Of a stretch of DNA of 18,949 nt, positions 7,161 through 15,872 are shown piece after piece. Position numbers and translations under genes: made by a program. The DNA is taken from assembly GCA_043768625.1 (NCBI GenBank), contig JAYVKG010000299.1, positions 1 through 18,949 on the forward strand, in the 5' to 3' direction. The stretch is from UKL13-2 sp043768625. GTDB taxonomy: Bacteria; Pseudomonadota; Gammaproteobacteria; Burkholderiales; Usitatibacteraceae. Below the pieces are notes generated by a model. That model searched no databases and was not told where the DNA came from. It saw only the letters and a list, made by a program, of their open reading frames with translations. How positions within the stretch are numbered: position 1 is the first letter of the stretch; every line of letters begins with the position of its first letter.

Positions 7161-8904
7161 TGCGTTCGCTCGCCACGACGGGCGCCGTCTGGCACATTGC
7201 TGGCAGCATGAAATCAAAATCACAACCGATGTCCGCTTGTGTGACGCTCATTTGGTACAGCTTGCGGTAACCGTGATCCGGCATGGCAGCAAGCGTTGCT
7301 GGCGGCGTCCAAGCTTGGAGACGTGCGGCCATTTCTTCATCGCTAATTTCCAGCGTCAGCGTGCGTGCCGGAACATCGAGGCTGATCATGTCTCCTGTCT
7401 GCACCGCCGCGAATGGCCCGCGAACGGCGGCTTCTGGCGTAATGTGCAAAACGATGGTGCCGAACGCGGTGCCACTCATGCGCGCATCCGATATTCTCAC
7501 CATGTCTTTGACGCCGGCCTTTGCCAGTTTTTTAGGTATCGGAATATAGCCCGCTTCCGGCATGCCGGGGGCACCTTTGGGACCGGTGTTTTGCAACACC
7601 AGCACATCGTTCGCCGTTACATCAAGATCATCCCTGTCGATGCGCAGGACCAAATCTTCAATGCTGGTAAAAACCACCGCGCGACCGCGGTGTTTTAACA
7701 GGGATGGCGTGGCCGAAGAATGCTTGATGATCGCGCCGCGCGGCGCAAGATTGCCTTTCAGCACAGCCAGCCCGCCCACCGCAAAGATGGGCGAGGTGGC
7801 GAGGCGAATCACCTTGCGCGTTGCCGGCACTTCCGCAGCATCGATTTCTTCACCCAGCGTGCGACCGCTCACGGTGATGCAATCGAGATACAGCATTGGT
7901 CTTAATTGCTTCAGTACCGCCATCAACCCGCCGTCTTCATACAGGTGCTCCATATAGTGCGCGCCGCTTGGTTTCAGATCGACCAGCACCGGGATGTTGC
8001 GTCCAAGTTGATCGAATGCGGCGAGATCGATAACAATGCCGCGCCGCGCCGCCACTGCGGTGAAATGAATGAGCGCGTTGGACGAGCCGCCGATGGCATG
8101 CAGAACAATGAGCGCATTGGTCATTGATTTTGGCGTGAGAATTTGTTTCGGCAGCAGCGGACTCTTGGTGAGGGCTACCGCGCGCCGGCCGCTAGACTCA
8201 GCGTGGCGAAAGCGCTCCGCATACACCGCCGGAATCGCCGCCGCGCCCGGCAGGCTCATGCCAACGGCTTCGACCATGCAGGCAATGGTACTGGCGGTGC
8301 CCATGACCATGCAGGTACCGGTGGTCGGTGCCAGTTTGGCATTCACTTCATCGAGTTCGGCTTCGTCAATTTCACCCGCTCGATATTTGGCCCAAAAGCG
8401 CCGGCAATCGGTGCACGCGCCAAGCCGTTCACCTTTGTGTTCGCCGGTGAGCATGGGACCGGTGGGGATGATGATCGAGGGAATATCCAGCGACGCTGCC
8501 GCCATTAATTGCGCCGGGATGGTTTTGTCACAACCGCCGATCAGCACCACTGCATCGACCGGCTGTGCGCGCATCATTTCCTCGGTATCCAGCGCCATCA
8601 GATTGCGCAGGTACATACTGGTTGGATAGGCAAACGACTCGCCGATCGAAATGGTGGGGAACACAAACGGCATGCCGCCTGCCTGCATCACGCCGCGCTT
8701 CACCGCCTCGATGATCTGAGGGACGTTGCCGTGACAGGGGTTGAAGTCGCTGTAGGTGTTGGTGATGCCAATGATCGGACGATCCAACGCATCATCGCTG
8801 AAACCCATCGCTTTAATAAAGGCTTTGCGCAGGAACAGTGAAAAACCACTATCTCCGTAGGAAGTGAGGCCCCGGGTGAGACCCCGGCCGGCGTTCGATG
8901 TCAT
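7150..8904 (-). CDS. IlvD/Edd family dehydratase, sugar-acid (arabonate/xylonate-like) subgroup
   Basis: This 584-residue iron-sulfur dehydratase converts a 2,3-dihydroxy acid to a 2-keto acid. The three cluster cysteines are C57 (NPCHGN), C125 (GGCDKT) and C197 (TGTCMVMGT). K127 after C125 matches the lysine that is carbamylated to hold Mg2+ in L-arabinonate dehydratase, and the C-terminal ISDARMSGTAFGT carries the active-site serine. The GGCDKTIPAQLMAA form and overall length fit the branch that includes L-arabinonate and D-xylonate dehydratases as much as branched-chain amino acid IlvD. Context decides against valine/isoleucine synthesis: no ilv genes, but a Bug binding protein 4 bases upstream and an NAD dehydrogenase overlapping downstream. 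I chose ATG 8904 over an upstream 8940 frame because it follows the binding-protein stop directly and has GAG eight bases ahead. Confidence 0.88.
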   Translation of the reverse strand: MTSNAGRGLTRGLTSYGDSGFSLFLRKAFIKAMGFSDDALDRPIIGITNTYSDFNPCHGNVPQIIEAVKRGVMQAGGMPFVFPTISIGESFAYPTSMYLRNLMALDTEEMMRAQPVDAVVLIGGCDKTIPAQLMAAASLDIPSIIIPTGPMLTGEHKGERLGACTDCRRFWAKYRAGEIDEAELDEVNAKLAPTTGTCMVMGTASTIACMVEAVGMSLPGAAAIPAVYAERFRHAESSGRRAVALTKSPLLPKQILTPKSMTNALIVLHAIGGSSNALIHFTAVAARRGIVIDLAAFDQLGRNIPVLVDLKPSGAHYMEHLYEDGGLMAVLKQLRPMLYLDCITVSGRTLGEEIDAAEVPATRKVIRLATSPIFAVGGLAVLKGNLAPRGAIIKHSSATPSLLKHRGRAVVFTSIEDLVLRIDRDDLDVTANDVLVLQNTGPKGAPGMPEAGYIPIPKKLAKAGVKDMVRISDARMSGTAFGTIVLHITPEAAVRGPFAAVQTGDMISLDVPARTLTLEISDEEMAARLQAWTPPATLAAMPDHGYRKLYQMSVTQADIGCDFDFMLPAMCQTAPVVASERNDA

Positions 8905-8908
8905 CCAG

Positions 8909-9907
8909 TTACTCGAGCTTGATGTTGGCGTCTTGCGCAACTTTCGTCCATTTGTCTATTTCCGCCCTGATGCGCTTGGCGCTATCGGCCGGATTCAAAT
9001 AGCCAGTGACCACACCCTGTGCATCCATGCGCGCCCGCGTATCCGCTGACGCCAGCACTTTTTCCAGCGCTGCGGTGAGCTTGGCGACGATTACAGGCGC
9101 CGTCTTGACTGGCGCCAGCAGGCCGAACATTGAGGTCACGACAAAATCGGGCAGACCGGCTTCAGCCGCCGTCGGTACATCCGGCAAATTAGCCGAACGC
9201 GCCGGCAAGGCAACTGCCAAGGCACGCAAACTCCCCGCCTTGATGTGTTGCAGCGATGCGGGCATGGTCTCGATCATGGTCTGAACCTGGCCACCAATCA
9301 GGTCATTCATCGCCGGGCCGCTGCCTTTGTAAGGTACATGCAGCATATCGAGCCTGGTCATTGACTTGAACAATTCACCGGCCATGTGTTGCGGCGAGCC
9401 GTTTCCTGACGACGCAAAAGAAACGCCCGGATGCGCTTTGGTGTAGGCGATCAACTCCTTCAACGTTTTCACCGGCATTTTTGGATTGACCACGAAAATC
9501 AGTGGCACTTGCCCAATCACACCGATCGGCACAAAATCTTTGGCCAGATCGAACGGGAGATTGGGCTGGAGTGCGGCGTTGATTGAGTGGCTGGTAAGCG
9601 CGCCCAATAAAAGTGTGTATCCATCCGCAGGTGCCGTGGCAGCGGCCCCGGCACCGATCGAGCCGGTGGCTCCGGCGCGGTTATCGACAATCAGTTGTTG
9701 ACCCAACGCTTCTGACATTTTTAGTGCCACGATGCGTCCGATCACATCGGTCGCGCCACCCGGTGGATAGGGAATGATAAGTTTGATCGGTTTGACCGGG
9801 TAATCCTGCGCGGCCGAAATTGCTGGCAACGCCGCCACCAGCACGACAGTTGCCGACATCAGTAAGCGCGTCACGCGCCGAACCAATTGCATCGACTTAT
9901 AAATCAT
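8909..9907 (-). CDS. Bug-family (TctC-like) tripartite tricarboxylate transporter binding protein
   Basis: This 332-residue periplasmic solute-binding protein starts with a signal peptide (LLMSATVVLVAALPAISA, cut before AQDYP). The mature protein begins with the family signature YPVKPIKLIIPYPPGGATDVIGR and continues with VDNRAGATGSIGAGAAATAPADGYTLL and VPYKGSGPAMNDLIGGQVQTM, all diagnostic for Bug proteins. These bind carboxylates and related small metabolites for TctAB-type permeases. No tctA or tctB is in the window, which is usual for Burkholderiales, where orphan Bug genes far outnumber permeases. It is the first gene of a three-gene operon with the dehydratase and dehydrogenase, suggesting its ligand is their substrate. 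The start at 9907 is set by GGAGGG six nucleotides... precisely at 9917-9912, just upstream of the ATG; an upstream frame to 10006 adds only non-homologous sequence. Confidence 0.92.
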   Translation of the reverse strand: MIYKSMQLVRRVTRLLMSATVVLVAALPAISAAQDYPVKPIKLIIPYPPGGATDVIGRIVALKMSEALGQQLIVDNRAGATGSIGAGAAATAPADGYTLLLGALTSHSINAALQPNLPFDLAKDFVPIGVIGQVPLIFVVNPKMPVKTLKELIAYTKAHPGVSFASSGNGSPQHMAGELFKSMTRLDMLHVPYKGSGPAMNDLIGGQVQTMIETMPASLQHIKAGSLRALAVALPARSANLPDVPTAAEAGLPDFVVTSMFGLLAPVKTAPVIVAKLTAALEKVLASADTRARMDAQGVVTGYLNPADSAKRIRAEIDKWTKVAQDANIKLE

Positions 9908-9911
9908 GTAA

Positions 9912-9917
9912 CCCTCC
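9912..9917 (-). promoter_or_regulatory. Strong ribosome binding site of the Bug gene
   Basis: GGAGGG on the minus strand lies four bases before the ATG at 9907. It settles the start of the binding-protein gene and suggests that the first gene of this operon is translated efficiently, as expected for an abundant periplasmic binding protein. Confidence 0.7.
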
Positions 9918-10134
9918 GCTGTGTTTCGTGATGACCGTTTCGCTGGCGGCACCTGCCGCATGCGTCTTTTCTTTGCAGAGATTAACAGAATCAGTGTGTT
10001 CGCCATTGAGCAAGGTCAGGATTGCGCCGCTGTTGTAACTTACCAGCATCCGCTGGCGAACGCCGCAGCAAGTTTTTCACTGGCCGGACGAATGCTTGCC
10101 ATGCTAAAGTTGGCGTCTTGTCCAGGCGAAATAA
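9918..10134. promoter_or_regulatory. Divergent promoter region between the catabolic operon and the metal efflux operon
   Basis: About 240 bases separate the Bug gene (-) from the efflux operon (+), and both promoters must lie here. On the plus strand an extended -10 box TGCTAAAGT (102-110 after base 10000) stands ~35 bases before the efflux start; its -35 region is poor. This box is exactly flanked by GCCA (10098-10101) and TGGC (10111-10114), a small palindrome that could be an operator. I found no confident minus-strand promoter. No regulator gene for either operon is adjacent. Confidence 0.3.
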
Positions 10135-10146
10135 AAGGCAGTGTCG

Positions 10147-11496
10147 ATGCGGGTGAGGTGGGCGGTTTTCTTTTTGCTGGCAATATGTTGGGCGGTACCT
10201 GACGTACGATCAGAAACCAGCAATTGCGCGCCACTCGCAGAATCAAGTGCGTCGTCATTGACGATCGAGATAGCCGAGGCGCGACTCGACCGCTGTAACC
10301 GCGATATCCTTGCTGCATACCGTACGGTCGAGGCAGCAACTGCCGACCGCATGACCGCTGGTCAGCGCGCAAACCCCACCTTAACGCTGGGTGCCAACAA
10401 CATCAACCCGCGAATCGGCATCGGATCAGGCAACTTGCGCGATAAGACAATCGATTCGTCCGTGCGTCTGGAACAATTGTTTGAACGTGGCGGCAAGCTT
10501 GACAAGCGGCAACGTCAGTACGACGCGTTGTTAGCTGCATCACGCTCAGACTTGGCCGAAGTCAGGCGTCTGCAGAGATTGGCCACCCGGTCTGCCTATT
10601 TTGATTTGGCAGTCGCGCAGGCGCGCAGGCGATTGACGCAGGAAGCAACGGCGCTGTTTGCACAAACGCTTACTGCTGCCGAAAAACGCCAGCGTGCCGG
10701 TGATATTGCCCCCGCCGATGTCAATCGGATCAAGCTGGATGCGGCGCGAGCGGGTAATGATGCGCGCCAGGCTGAGGCAGATTCGAAACGGCTGCAGATT
10801 GAGCTTGCCAAGTTGATCGGGATTGATCGTTACGCCCAGCAACTGACATTGAAATTTGCGGTACCGCACGAAGATGCGACTGCTGCCGAGACGGAAATAA
10901 GTGATGCACTTTTTGCGAGTCGTGGCGATGTCAGCGCCGCCCGTCAACGGGTCGCTGCGGCGGAAGCCGCACGAGATCTGGCGCTGTCGAGCAGCACCCG
11001 TGACTGGACCGTTGCTGTTCAATTTGATCGTTGGCCGGTATCGGAAGCGAATCCACAAGGCACCGGCAACTCATTTGGCTTCTCCTTGTCTGTGCCGCTA
11101 TTTTTGCACCACGCGAATGAAGGCGAAAAACGCCGTGCGCAGGTCGATTTTGATACCGCACGCGATATGCTGGCCAGGCAAATGGCGCTGGCTCGCGCGG
11201 AGGCCGCGCTTTCGCACGCGGAATATGCTGCCGCTGCCGAAAAAATGCAGCGGGTGGAACGCGACATTTTGCCGGTTGCGCAGGAAGTGGCCAGGGCAGC
11301 CGAGTTTGCCTACAACAAAGGTGCGACTGGCGTACTGGACCTGCTCGATGCGAGGCGCTCCCTGAGACAGGTGCAGGTAGATGCCGTAAGTGCGCAAGGC
11401 GAATTCGCACGCGCCTGGGCGCGTTGGAAAAGTGTGCTGGAAGCCGCATCGAATATAGCGACAGACTCAGCTGGTGACATTCATGAAATGCCGTAA
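10147..11496 (+). CDS. CzcC-like outer membrane efflux channel (TolC/OMF family)
   Basis: This 449-residue outer-membrane factor of an RND efflux system begins with a signal peptide (RWAVFFLLAICWAVPDVRS). The rest is the duplicated TolC/CzcC pattern of long alpha-helical stretches rich in Ala, Arg and Glu, alternating with short beta segments (NPTLTLGANNIN near 75-90, TVAVQFDRWPV near 295 and FGFSLSVPLFLHH near 315). The C-terminal repeat ends with YNKGATGVLDLLDARRSLRQVQ, the standard last helix of CzcC-type channels. The trimer would form the exit duct for the adaptor and pump encoded next. I placed the start at ATG 10147 because AAGG (10135-10138) is eight bases away and the signal peptide begins there; the GTG at 10141 is too close to the Shine-Dalgarno. 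Its end overlaps the adaptor gene by 14 bases. Confidence 0.88.
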   Translation: MRVRWAVFFLLAICWAVPDVRSETSNCAPLAESSASSLTIEIAEARLDRCNRDILAAYRTVEAATADRMTAGQRANPTLTLGANNINPRIGIGSGNLRDKTIDSSVRLEQLFERGGKLDKRQRQYDALLAASRSDLAEVRRLQRLATRSAYFDLAVAQARRRLTQEATALFAQTLTAAEKRQRAGDIAPADVNRIKLDAARAGNDARQAEADSKRLQIELAKLIGIDRYAQQLTLKFAVPHEDATAAETEISDALFASRGDVSAARQRVAAAEAARDLALSSSTRDWTVAVQFDRWPVSEANPQGTGNSFGFSLSVPLFLHHANEGEKRRAQVDFDTARDMLARQMALARAEAALSHAEYAAAAEKMQRVERDILPVAQEVARAAEFAYNKGATGVLDLLDARRSLRQVQVDAVSAQGEFARAWARWKSVLEAASNIATDSAGDIHEMP

Positions 11497-12715
11497 ACAC
11501 CTAGTCTTTTCCCTGCTGGTCGGCTGTGGAATGGTGCTCACCGCATGCAACAAAAAGGATGAGAGTCCCGAGCCCGCTGCACCGCGCATCGTCGGCGAAA
11601 CCATTACTTTTCCTGCTGACAGTCTTGCCTTCAAGGGCATTGTGGTCGAGAAAGTCCGCGAACCCACCGAACGCGAGGTGACGCTGCGTGGCAGGTTGGT
11701 GTGGGACGAAGAACACACCGTACGGGTTTTTACCCCATTTGCTGGCCGTGTTGGGCGCATCGCATCGCAAGTCGGTGATCGGGTGTCGGCAGGACAGGTT
11801 TTGGCGGAACTCGCGTCAGCAGAATTCGGCTCGGCGCAGACTGATGCACGCCGCGCCGCGGCCGATCTCGCGCTGGCAGGGAAAAACGTCGAGCGCAGTC
11901 GCGAACTTCAGGCAAACGGAATTACCGCCGCAAAGGATTTACAGCAAGCTGAAACGGACTTCGCCCGCGCCGAGGCAGAGTCTGAACGCGCGCAGGGCCG
12001 ATTAAAACTTTATGGCGCTTCTGCCAGAACCGTTGACCAGAAATATCCGTTGAAGAGTCCGATTGCCGGAACAATCGTCGAGCGCAATATCAACCCGGGG
12101 CAGGAATTGCGTCCCGACCAGCCGGGCGCGCCGCAGTTTGTGGTGACCGACCCGACCTCGCTGTGGCTGTTGCTTGATGCGAATGAATCAGTACTGCAAT
12201 ATCTCAAGCCGGGCGCCCCAATCGTGGTACTTTCCAGTCAGTACCGCGATGATTCATTTGCAGGCGATATCCGTCAGGTGGCCGATTTTGTTGACCCGGT
12301 AACCCGCACGGTGAAAGTACGGGCGCACGTGCCAAACCGTGATCGGCGACTCAAAGCAGAAATGTTCGTTTCTGCCAGGGTGACTCTGCCGAAAGGCAAT
12401 GATCCGGTGGCCCCGGCGCGCGCGGTATTTCTGATCGGCAACCGTCAATTCGTCTTTGTGCGCGGCACTGGCAATGCGTTTGTGCGACGCGCTGTGACGG
12501 TTGGTGCGGAATTCGACGAGGCGATTGCAGTTACCAATGGTCTCGGGGTTGGTGAGGAAGTGGTTGTAGGGGGCAATCTTTTCATCCAACAATTATTTGC
12601 CACCCAGCGGCAGACCAAAGAGGTGGACAATGTGGACGCGCAGCCTGCGACGGCAAAGTCCGCCTTAGTCAAATCACAGGTGACACCCGCCACGCCCGCA
12701 GATAACAAGAAATGA
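11483..12715 (+). CDS. CzcB-like periplasmic adaptor, predicted lipoprotein (RND membrane fusion protein)
   Basis: This 410-residue adaptor links the inner-membrane pump to the outer-membrane channel. It begins with a lipoprotein signal: lipobox LTAC with C22 as the acylated cysteine. A barrel-sandwich (lipoyl-like) half motif, FTPFAGRVGRIASQVGDRVSAGQVLAELAS (about residues 85-115, shown here only by its ends in neighbours), is followed by an alpha hairpin rich in Ala/Glu/Arg (~115-180). The second lipoyl half is SPIAGTIVERNINPGQEL (~190-207), then beta-barrel and membrane-proximal domains. The N-terminus lacks the His/Met-rich metal-binding stretch seen in some CzcB and CusB proteins. Start: ATG 11483 with GGTGA five bases upstream, preferred over GTG 11474, which is part of that Shine-Dalgarno. 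It overlaps the OMF gene by 14 bases and the pump gene by ATGA. Confidence 0.9.
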   Translation: MKCRKHLVFSLLVGCGMVLTACNKKDESPEPAAPRIVGETITFPADSLAFKGIVVEKVREPTEREVTLRGRLVWDEEHTVRVFTPFAGRVGRIASQVGDRVSAGQVLAELASAEFGSAQTDARRAAADLALAGKNVERSRELQANGITAAKDLQQAETDFARAEAESERAQGRLKLYGASARTVDQKYPLKSPIAGTIVERNINPGQELRPDQPGAPQFVVTDPTSLWLLLDANESVLQYLKPGAPIVVLSSQYRDDSFAGDIRQVADFVDPVTRTVKVRAHVPNRDRRLKAEMFVSARVTLPKGNDPVAPARAVFLIGNRQFVFVRGTGNAFVRRAVTVGAEFDEAIAVTNGLGVGEEVVVGGNLFIQQLFATQRQTKEVDNVDAQPATAKSALVKSQVTPATPADNKK

Positions 12716-15700
12716 TCAAGCGAATCGTTTCGTTTTCGCTTGCACAGCCCCTATTTGTTTTCCTTGGCATGCTGCTGTTTGTCGGCGGCGGCATTTTGGC
12801 CTTTTTGAATCTGCCCATCGAGGCGTTTCCTGATGTGTCCGATACCCAGGCCAATGTAATCGCGCTCTACCCCGGTCGTGCTGCCGAGGAGGTCGAAAGA
12901 CAGGTCACCATCCCCATTGAAACCGCACTGGCCGGCATGCCAAACCAGGTGCGAATGTTTTCACACACGCAATATGGCTTGTCGTTCATCATTCTCACTT
13001 TTAACGACAAGCCCAGTGACCAATTGGTGCGTCAGCAGGTTATTGAGCGTTTGCGCGGCGTTGATCTTCCTCCCGGAGTCGCGCCCGATCTGGCGCCGCT
13101 GGCGACCGCAATCGGCGAAATATTCCGCTTTCGATTGAAGGGGGATTTGCTCTCTGCACAGGAATTGCGAACGTTGCAGGATTGGGTAGTTGAAAAACAG
13201 TTGCGGCAGGTGCCAGGCGTTGCCGACTTGGTGACCATGGGCGGCGCGATCAAGCAGTACGAAGTCAATCCCGACCTTGCGCGCATGCGCGACTATAAGA
13301 TCACGTTGGCCCAATTGTTCGCAGCCTTGCAGCGCGGAAATTCCAACGCCGGTGGTGGCGGTATCACCCAGGGTCGCCAGCAGTTTCTGGTGCGCAGCTT
13401 GGGCAGCTTGCGATCATCGGCTGACATTGGCCAAATTGTTGTCGCTGAAAATAAGGGCACACCAATTCTGGTGCGCGATATTGCCGACGTCAAAGTCGGT
13501 GGCGCGCCGCCGCAAGGTTTAGTCGGACAGGACGATGCCGACGACATCGTCAGCGGTGTCGTGGTAATGCGCAAGGGCGAAAATCCGTCTGCGGTGCTGA
13601 AGGCGTTGAAGGAAAAAATCGCCGCCGTCAATCGCAGCGTGCTTCCCAAAGGCGTAGAGATCGTCCCTTATTACGATCGCTCCTGGCTAATTGAAAAAAC
13701 CCTAAAGACAGTCTTTATCAATCTGCTTGAAGGTGCGCTGCTGGTGCTGGCCGTGCTGTATCTGTTTCTGGCGAATGTACGCGCCGCGCTCATCGTTGCG
13801 CTGGTCATTCCGCTGGCCTTGCTGGCTACATTCATGGGCTTGAGTTTTGTCGGCATTCCCGCCAATCTACTTTCGCTCGGCGCGATGGATTTCGGCATCA
13901 TTGTCGATGGTGCGGTGATCGTGGTTGAAAACATCGTGCGGAAACTTTCCGAATTAAGCGCGTCGCAGCTTTCCAATCATGCGAAACGGCTCACCGCGGT
14001 GTTCGACGCGACGCTAGAGGTTGGTCGCCCCATGGTGTTTTCAATGATCATCATCATTGCTGCACACATCCCTATTTTTACCCTGCAACGGCACGAAGGA
14101 CGCATTTTTTCACCGATGGCGTGGACCGTTACCTCCGCGCTAATCGGCTCGCTCATCCTGTCGCTGACGCTGGTGCCGCTGCTATGTCATTTATTGCTTA
14201 AGCGCGGCTTAAAGCATGGCGACAACAACCTGGTAACGTGGTTGAAACAGCGCTATCTGCCGATGCTCGCCTGGGCCATTGTGCGTCCCAAGCGGGTCAT
14301 CAGCACCGCAGTGGCGGCACTGGCGCTGACATTGTTAGCCGCTTCACAAATCGGCAGTGAATTCCTGCCCGAACTGAACGAAGGATCTATCTGGGTGAAC
14401 GTGGCGTTGCCGCCATCGGTATCGGCCGCAGAAGCGCAGGAGCAGGCACGTAACATTCGCAATGCGCTGCGCAGTATTCCCGAGGTGGCAACGGTGATTT
14501 CAAAGGTCGGTCGACCGGATGATGGCACCGATCCGAAAATATTCAGCAGCGCAGAATTTCTCGTTGACCTAAAGTCGGAAGCCACGTGGCGCGCCGGGAA
14601 AAATAAAGAGCAGCTAATCAAGGAACTCGATTCGGCAGTCTCGGCATTGCCGGGCGTGGAGCCTTCGTTCTCGCAGCCGATTCGAGACAATGTGCTCGAA
14701 AGCATTTCACAGGTAGATGGACAGATCGTGATCAAGGTGCGAGGCGATGACCTGGATCGACTAAAACAACATGCTGACCGGATTCTTTCCAGAATTGCCG
14801 ATGTGCCGGGCGTGGCGCGGGCGTTTATTGATCGCGACGGCTCTCTGCCGCAATACGTGATTGACATTGATCGTGCAGCCGCAGCGCACCATGGAATAAA
14901 TATTGGCGATATCCAGGATTTGATCGAGACCGCGTTGGCGGGAAAAGCAAGTTCTGAACTATGGGAGGGCGAGCAGCATTTCAGCGTCATGTTGCGTCTT
15001 AAAGCGTCTGAACGCGTGCTGCCCAATTTACCCAATCTTCTGGTCGCCAGTCCCAACGGCGCCCAGGTACCGTTGTCGCAGTTGGCACGTTTCAAGAGTG
15101 TGTCCGGCGCGATGGATATTGCCCGTGAAAACGGCCGCCGGGTGATTTCTGTTGGGGTGTTCATCCGTGATCGTGACATGGGTAGCGTGGTCAAGGACAT
15201 GCAGGCGAAAGTCGGCAACATGAGCGAGCTGAACAACGGCGAAGAGGTGACCTGGTCCGGGGAATTCGAGAATCAGGAGCGGGCGATGAAGAGGCTGTCG
15301 TGGATCGTGCCGCTGTCGATCCTGCTGATTTTTGTGTTGTTGTTCGACGCTTTCAAATCGCTCAAAAGCGCGGCGCTGATTATTGCCAATATACCGTTTG
15401 CGCTCATCGGCGGCGTCTGCGCGCTGCTCTTGACTGGTATACCGTTGTCGGTTTCGGCGGCGATCGGCTTCATCGCATTGTTTGGGCAGGCGGTGTTGAA
15501 CGGCGTGGTGATGGTCACCTATTTCAACGAATTGCGAGCCGGCGGCATGCCGTTGTTGCAAGCCATTACCGAGGGCTCGCTCATGCGCCTGCGGACGGTT
15601 TTGATGACCGCCCTTCTTGCGATGCTGGGATTGTTACCCATGGCGTTGTCGCACAGCATCGGCGCGGAGACGCAGCGCCCGCTGGCCGTGGTGGTGATTG

Positions 15701-15834
15701 GCGGGCTAATTTCAGCAACCGTATTAACGCTGATCGTGCTGCCCACGCTGTACGCGTTTTTTTACCGCAATGTAAAAATGCAGCCCGCCGTTGTTGTTAC
15801 CACCGGCGATGGCAATGGTGGCACGCTGGCGTGA
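12712..15834 (+). CDS. CzcA-like heavy-metal efflux RND pump
   Basis: This 1040-residue inner-membrane RND proton/substrate antiporter is full length for the HME family. It has the duplicated layout: TM1 (~10-32), a large periplasmic loop, TM2-6 (~335-500), TM7 (~525-545), a second loop, and TM8-12 (~865-1025). TM4 carries D393-F-G-I-I-V-D399-G-A-V-I-V-V-E406-N. This proton-relay signature marks the divalent-cation (Co/Zn/Cd/Ni, Czc/Cnr/Ncc) branch, unlike the monovalent Cu/Ag (CusA) branch, where the motif reads differently and methionine clusters line the path. Metal specificity beyond divalent cations cannot be read from the sequence. Its ATG lies in the ATGA overlap with the adaptor stop, so the three subunits are translationally coupled. 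No metal-sensing regulator is adjacent. Confidence 0.93.
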   Translation: MIKRIVSFSLAQPLFVFLGMLLFVGGGILAFLNLPIEAFPDVSDTQANVIALYPGRAAEEVERQVTIPIETALAGMPNQVRMFSHTQYGLSFIILTFNDKPSDQLVRQQVIERLRGVDLPPGVAPDLAPLATAIGEIFRFRLKGDLLSAQELRTLQDWVVEKQLRQVPGVADLVTMGGAIKQYEVNPDLARMRDYKITLAQLFAALQRGNSNAGGGGITQGRQQFLVRSLGSLRSSADIGQIVVAENKGTPILVRDIADVKVGGAPPQGLVGQDDADDIVSGVVVMRKGENPSAVLKALKEKIAAVNRSVLPKGVEIVPYYDRSWLIEKTLKTVFINLLEGALLVLAVLYLFLANVRAALIVALVIPLALLATFMGLSFVGIPANLLSLGAMDFGIIVDGAVIVVENIVRKLSELSASQLSNHAKRLTAVFDATLEVGRPMVFSMIIIIAAHIPIFTLQRHEGRIFSPMAWTVTSALIGSLILSLTLVPLLCHLLLKRGLKHGDNNLVTWLKQRYLPMLAWAIVRPKRVISTAVAALALTLLAASQIGSEFLPELNEGSIWVNVALPPSVSAAEAQEQARNIRNALRSIPEVATVISKVGRPDDGTDPKIFSSAEFLVDLKSEATWRAGKNKEQLIKELDSAVSALPGVEPSFSQPIRDNVLESISQVDGQIVIKVRGDDLDRLKQHADRILSRIADVPGVARAFIDRDGSLPQYVIDIDRAAAAHHGINIGDIQDLIETALAGKASSELWEGEQHFSVMLRLKASERVLPNLPNLLVASPNGAQVPLSQLARFKSVSGAMDIARENGRRVISVGVFIRDRDMGSVVKDMQAKVGNMSELNNGEEVTWSGEFENQERAMKRLSWIVPLSILLIFVLLFDAFKSLKSAALIIANIPFALIGGVCALLLTGIPLSVSAAIGFIALFGQAVLNGVVMVTYFNELRAGGMPLLQAITEGSLMRLRTVLMTALLAMLGLLPMALSHSIGAETQRPLAVVVIGGLISATVLTLIVLPTLYAFFYRNVKMQPAVVVTTGDGNGGTLA

Positions 15835-15872
15835 AGACAGCGGGAAAGCGTGCCTGTACGCAGTCGGCAATC

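Noticed and set aside
8069..8629. 186-codon plus-strand frame inside the dehydratase gene
   Set aside because: Antisense to conserved cluster-cysteine motifs of the dehydratase; no domain or ribosome binding site.
7150..8904. Calling the dehydratase ilvD of branched-chain amino acid synthesis
   Set aside because: Motifs fit the sugar-acid subgroup equally well and the operon context (Bug protein, NAD dehydrogenase) is catabolic, with no ilv genes.
14253..15236. 327-codon open frame on the minus strand inside the RND pump gene
   Set aside because: It is fully antisense to a clear CzcA homologue; Ser/Arg/Thr-rich composition is typical of a shadow of a GC-rich gene.
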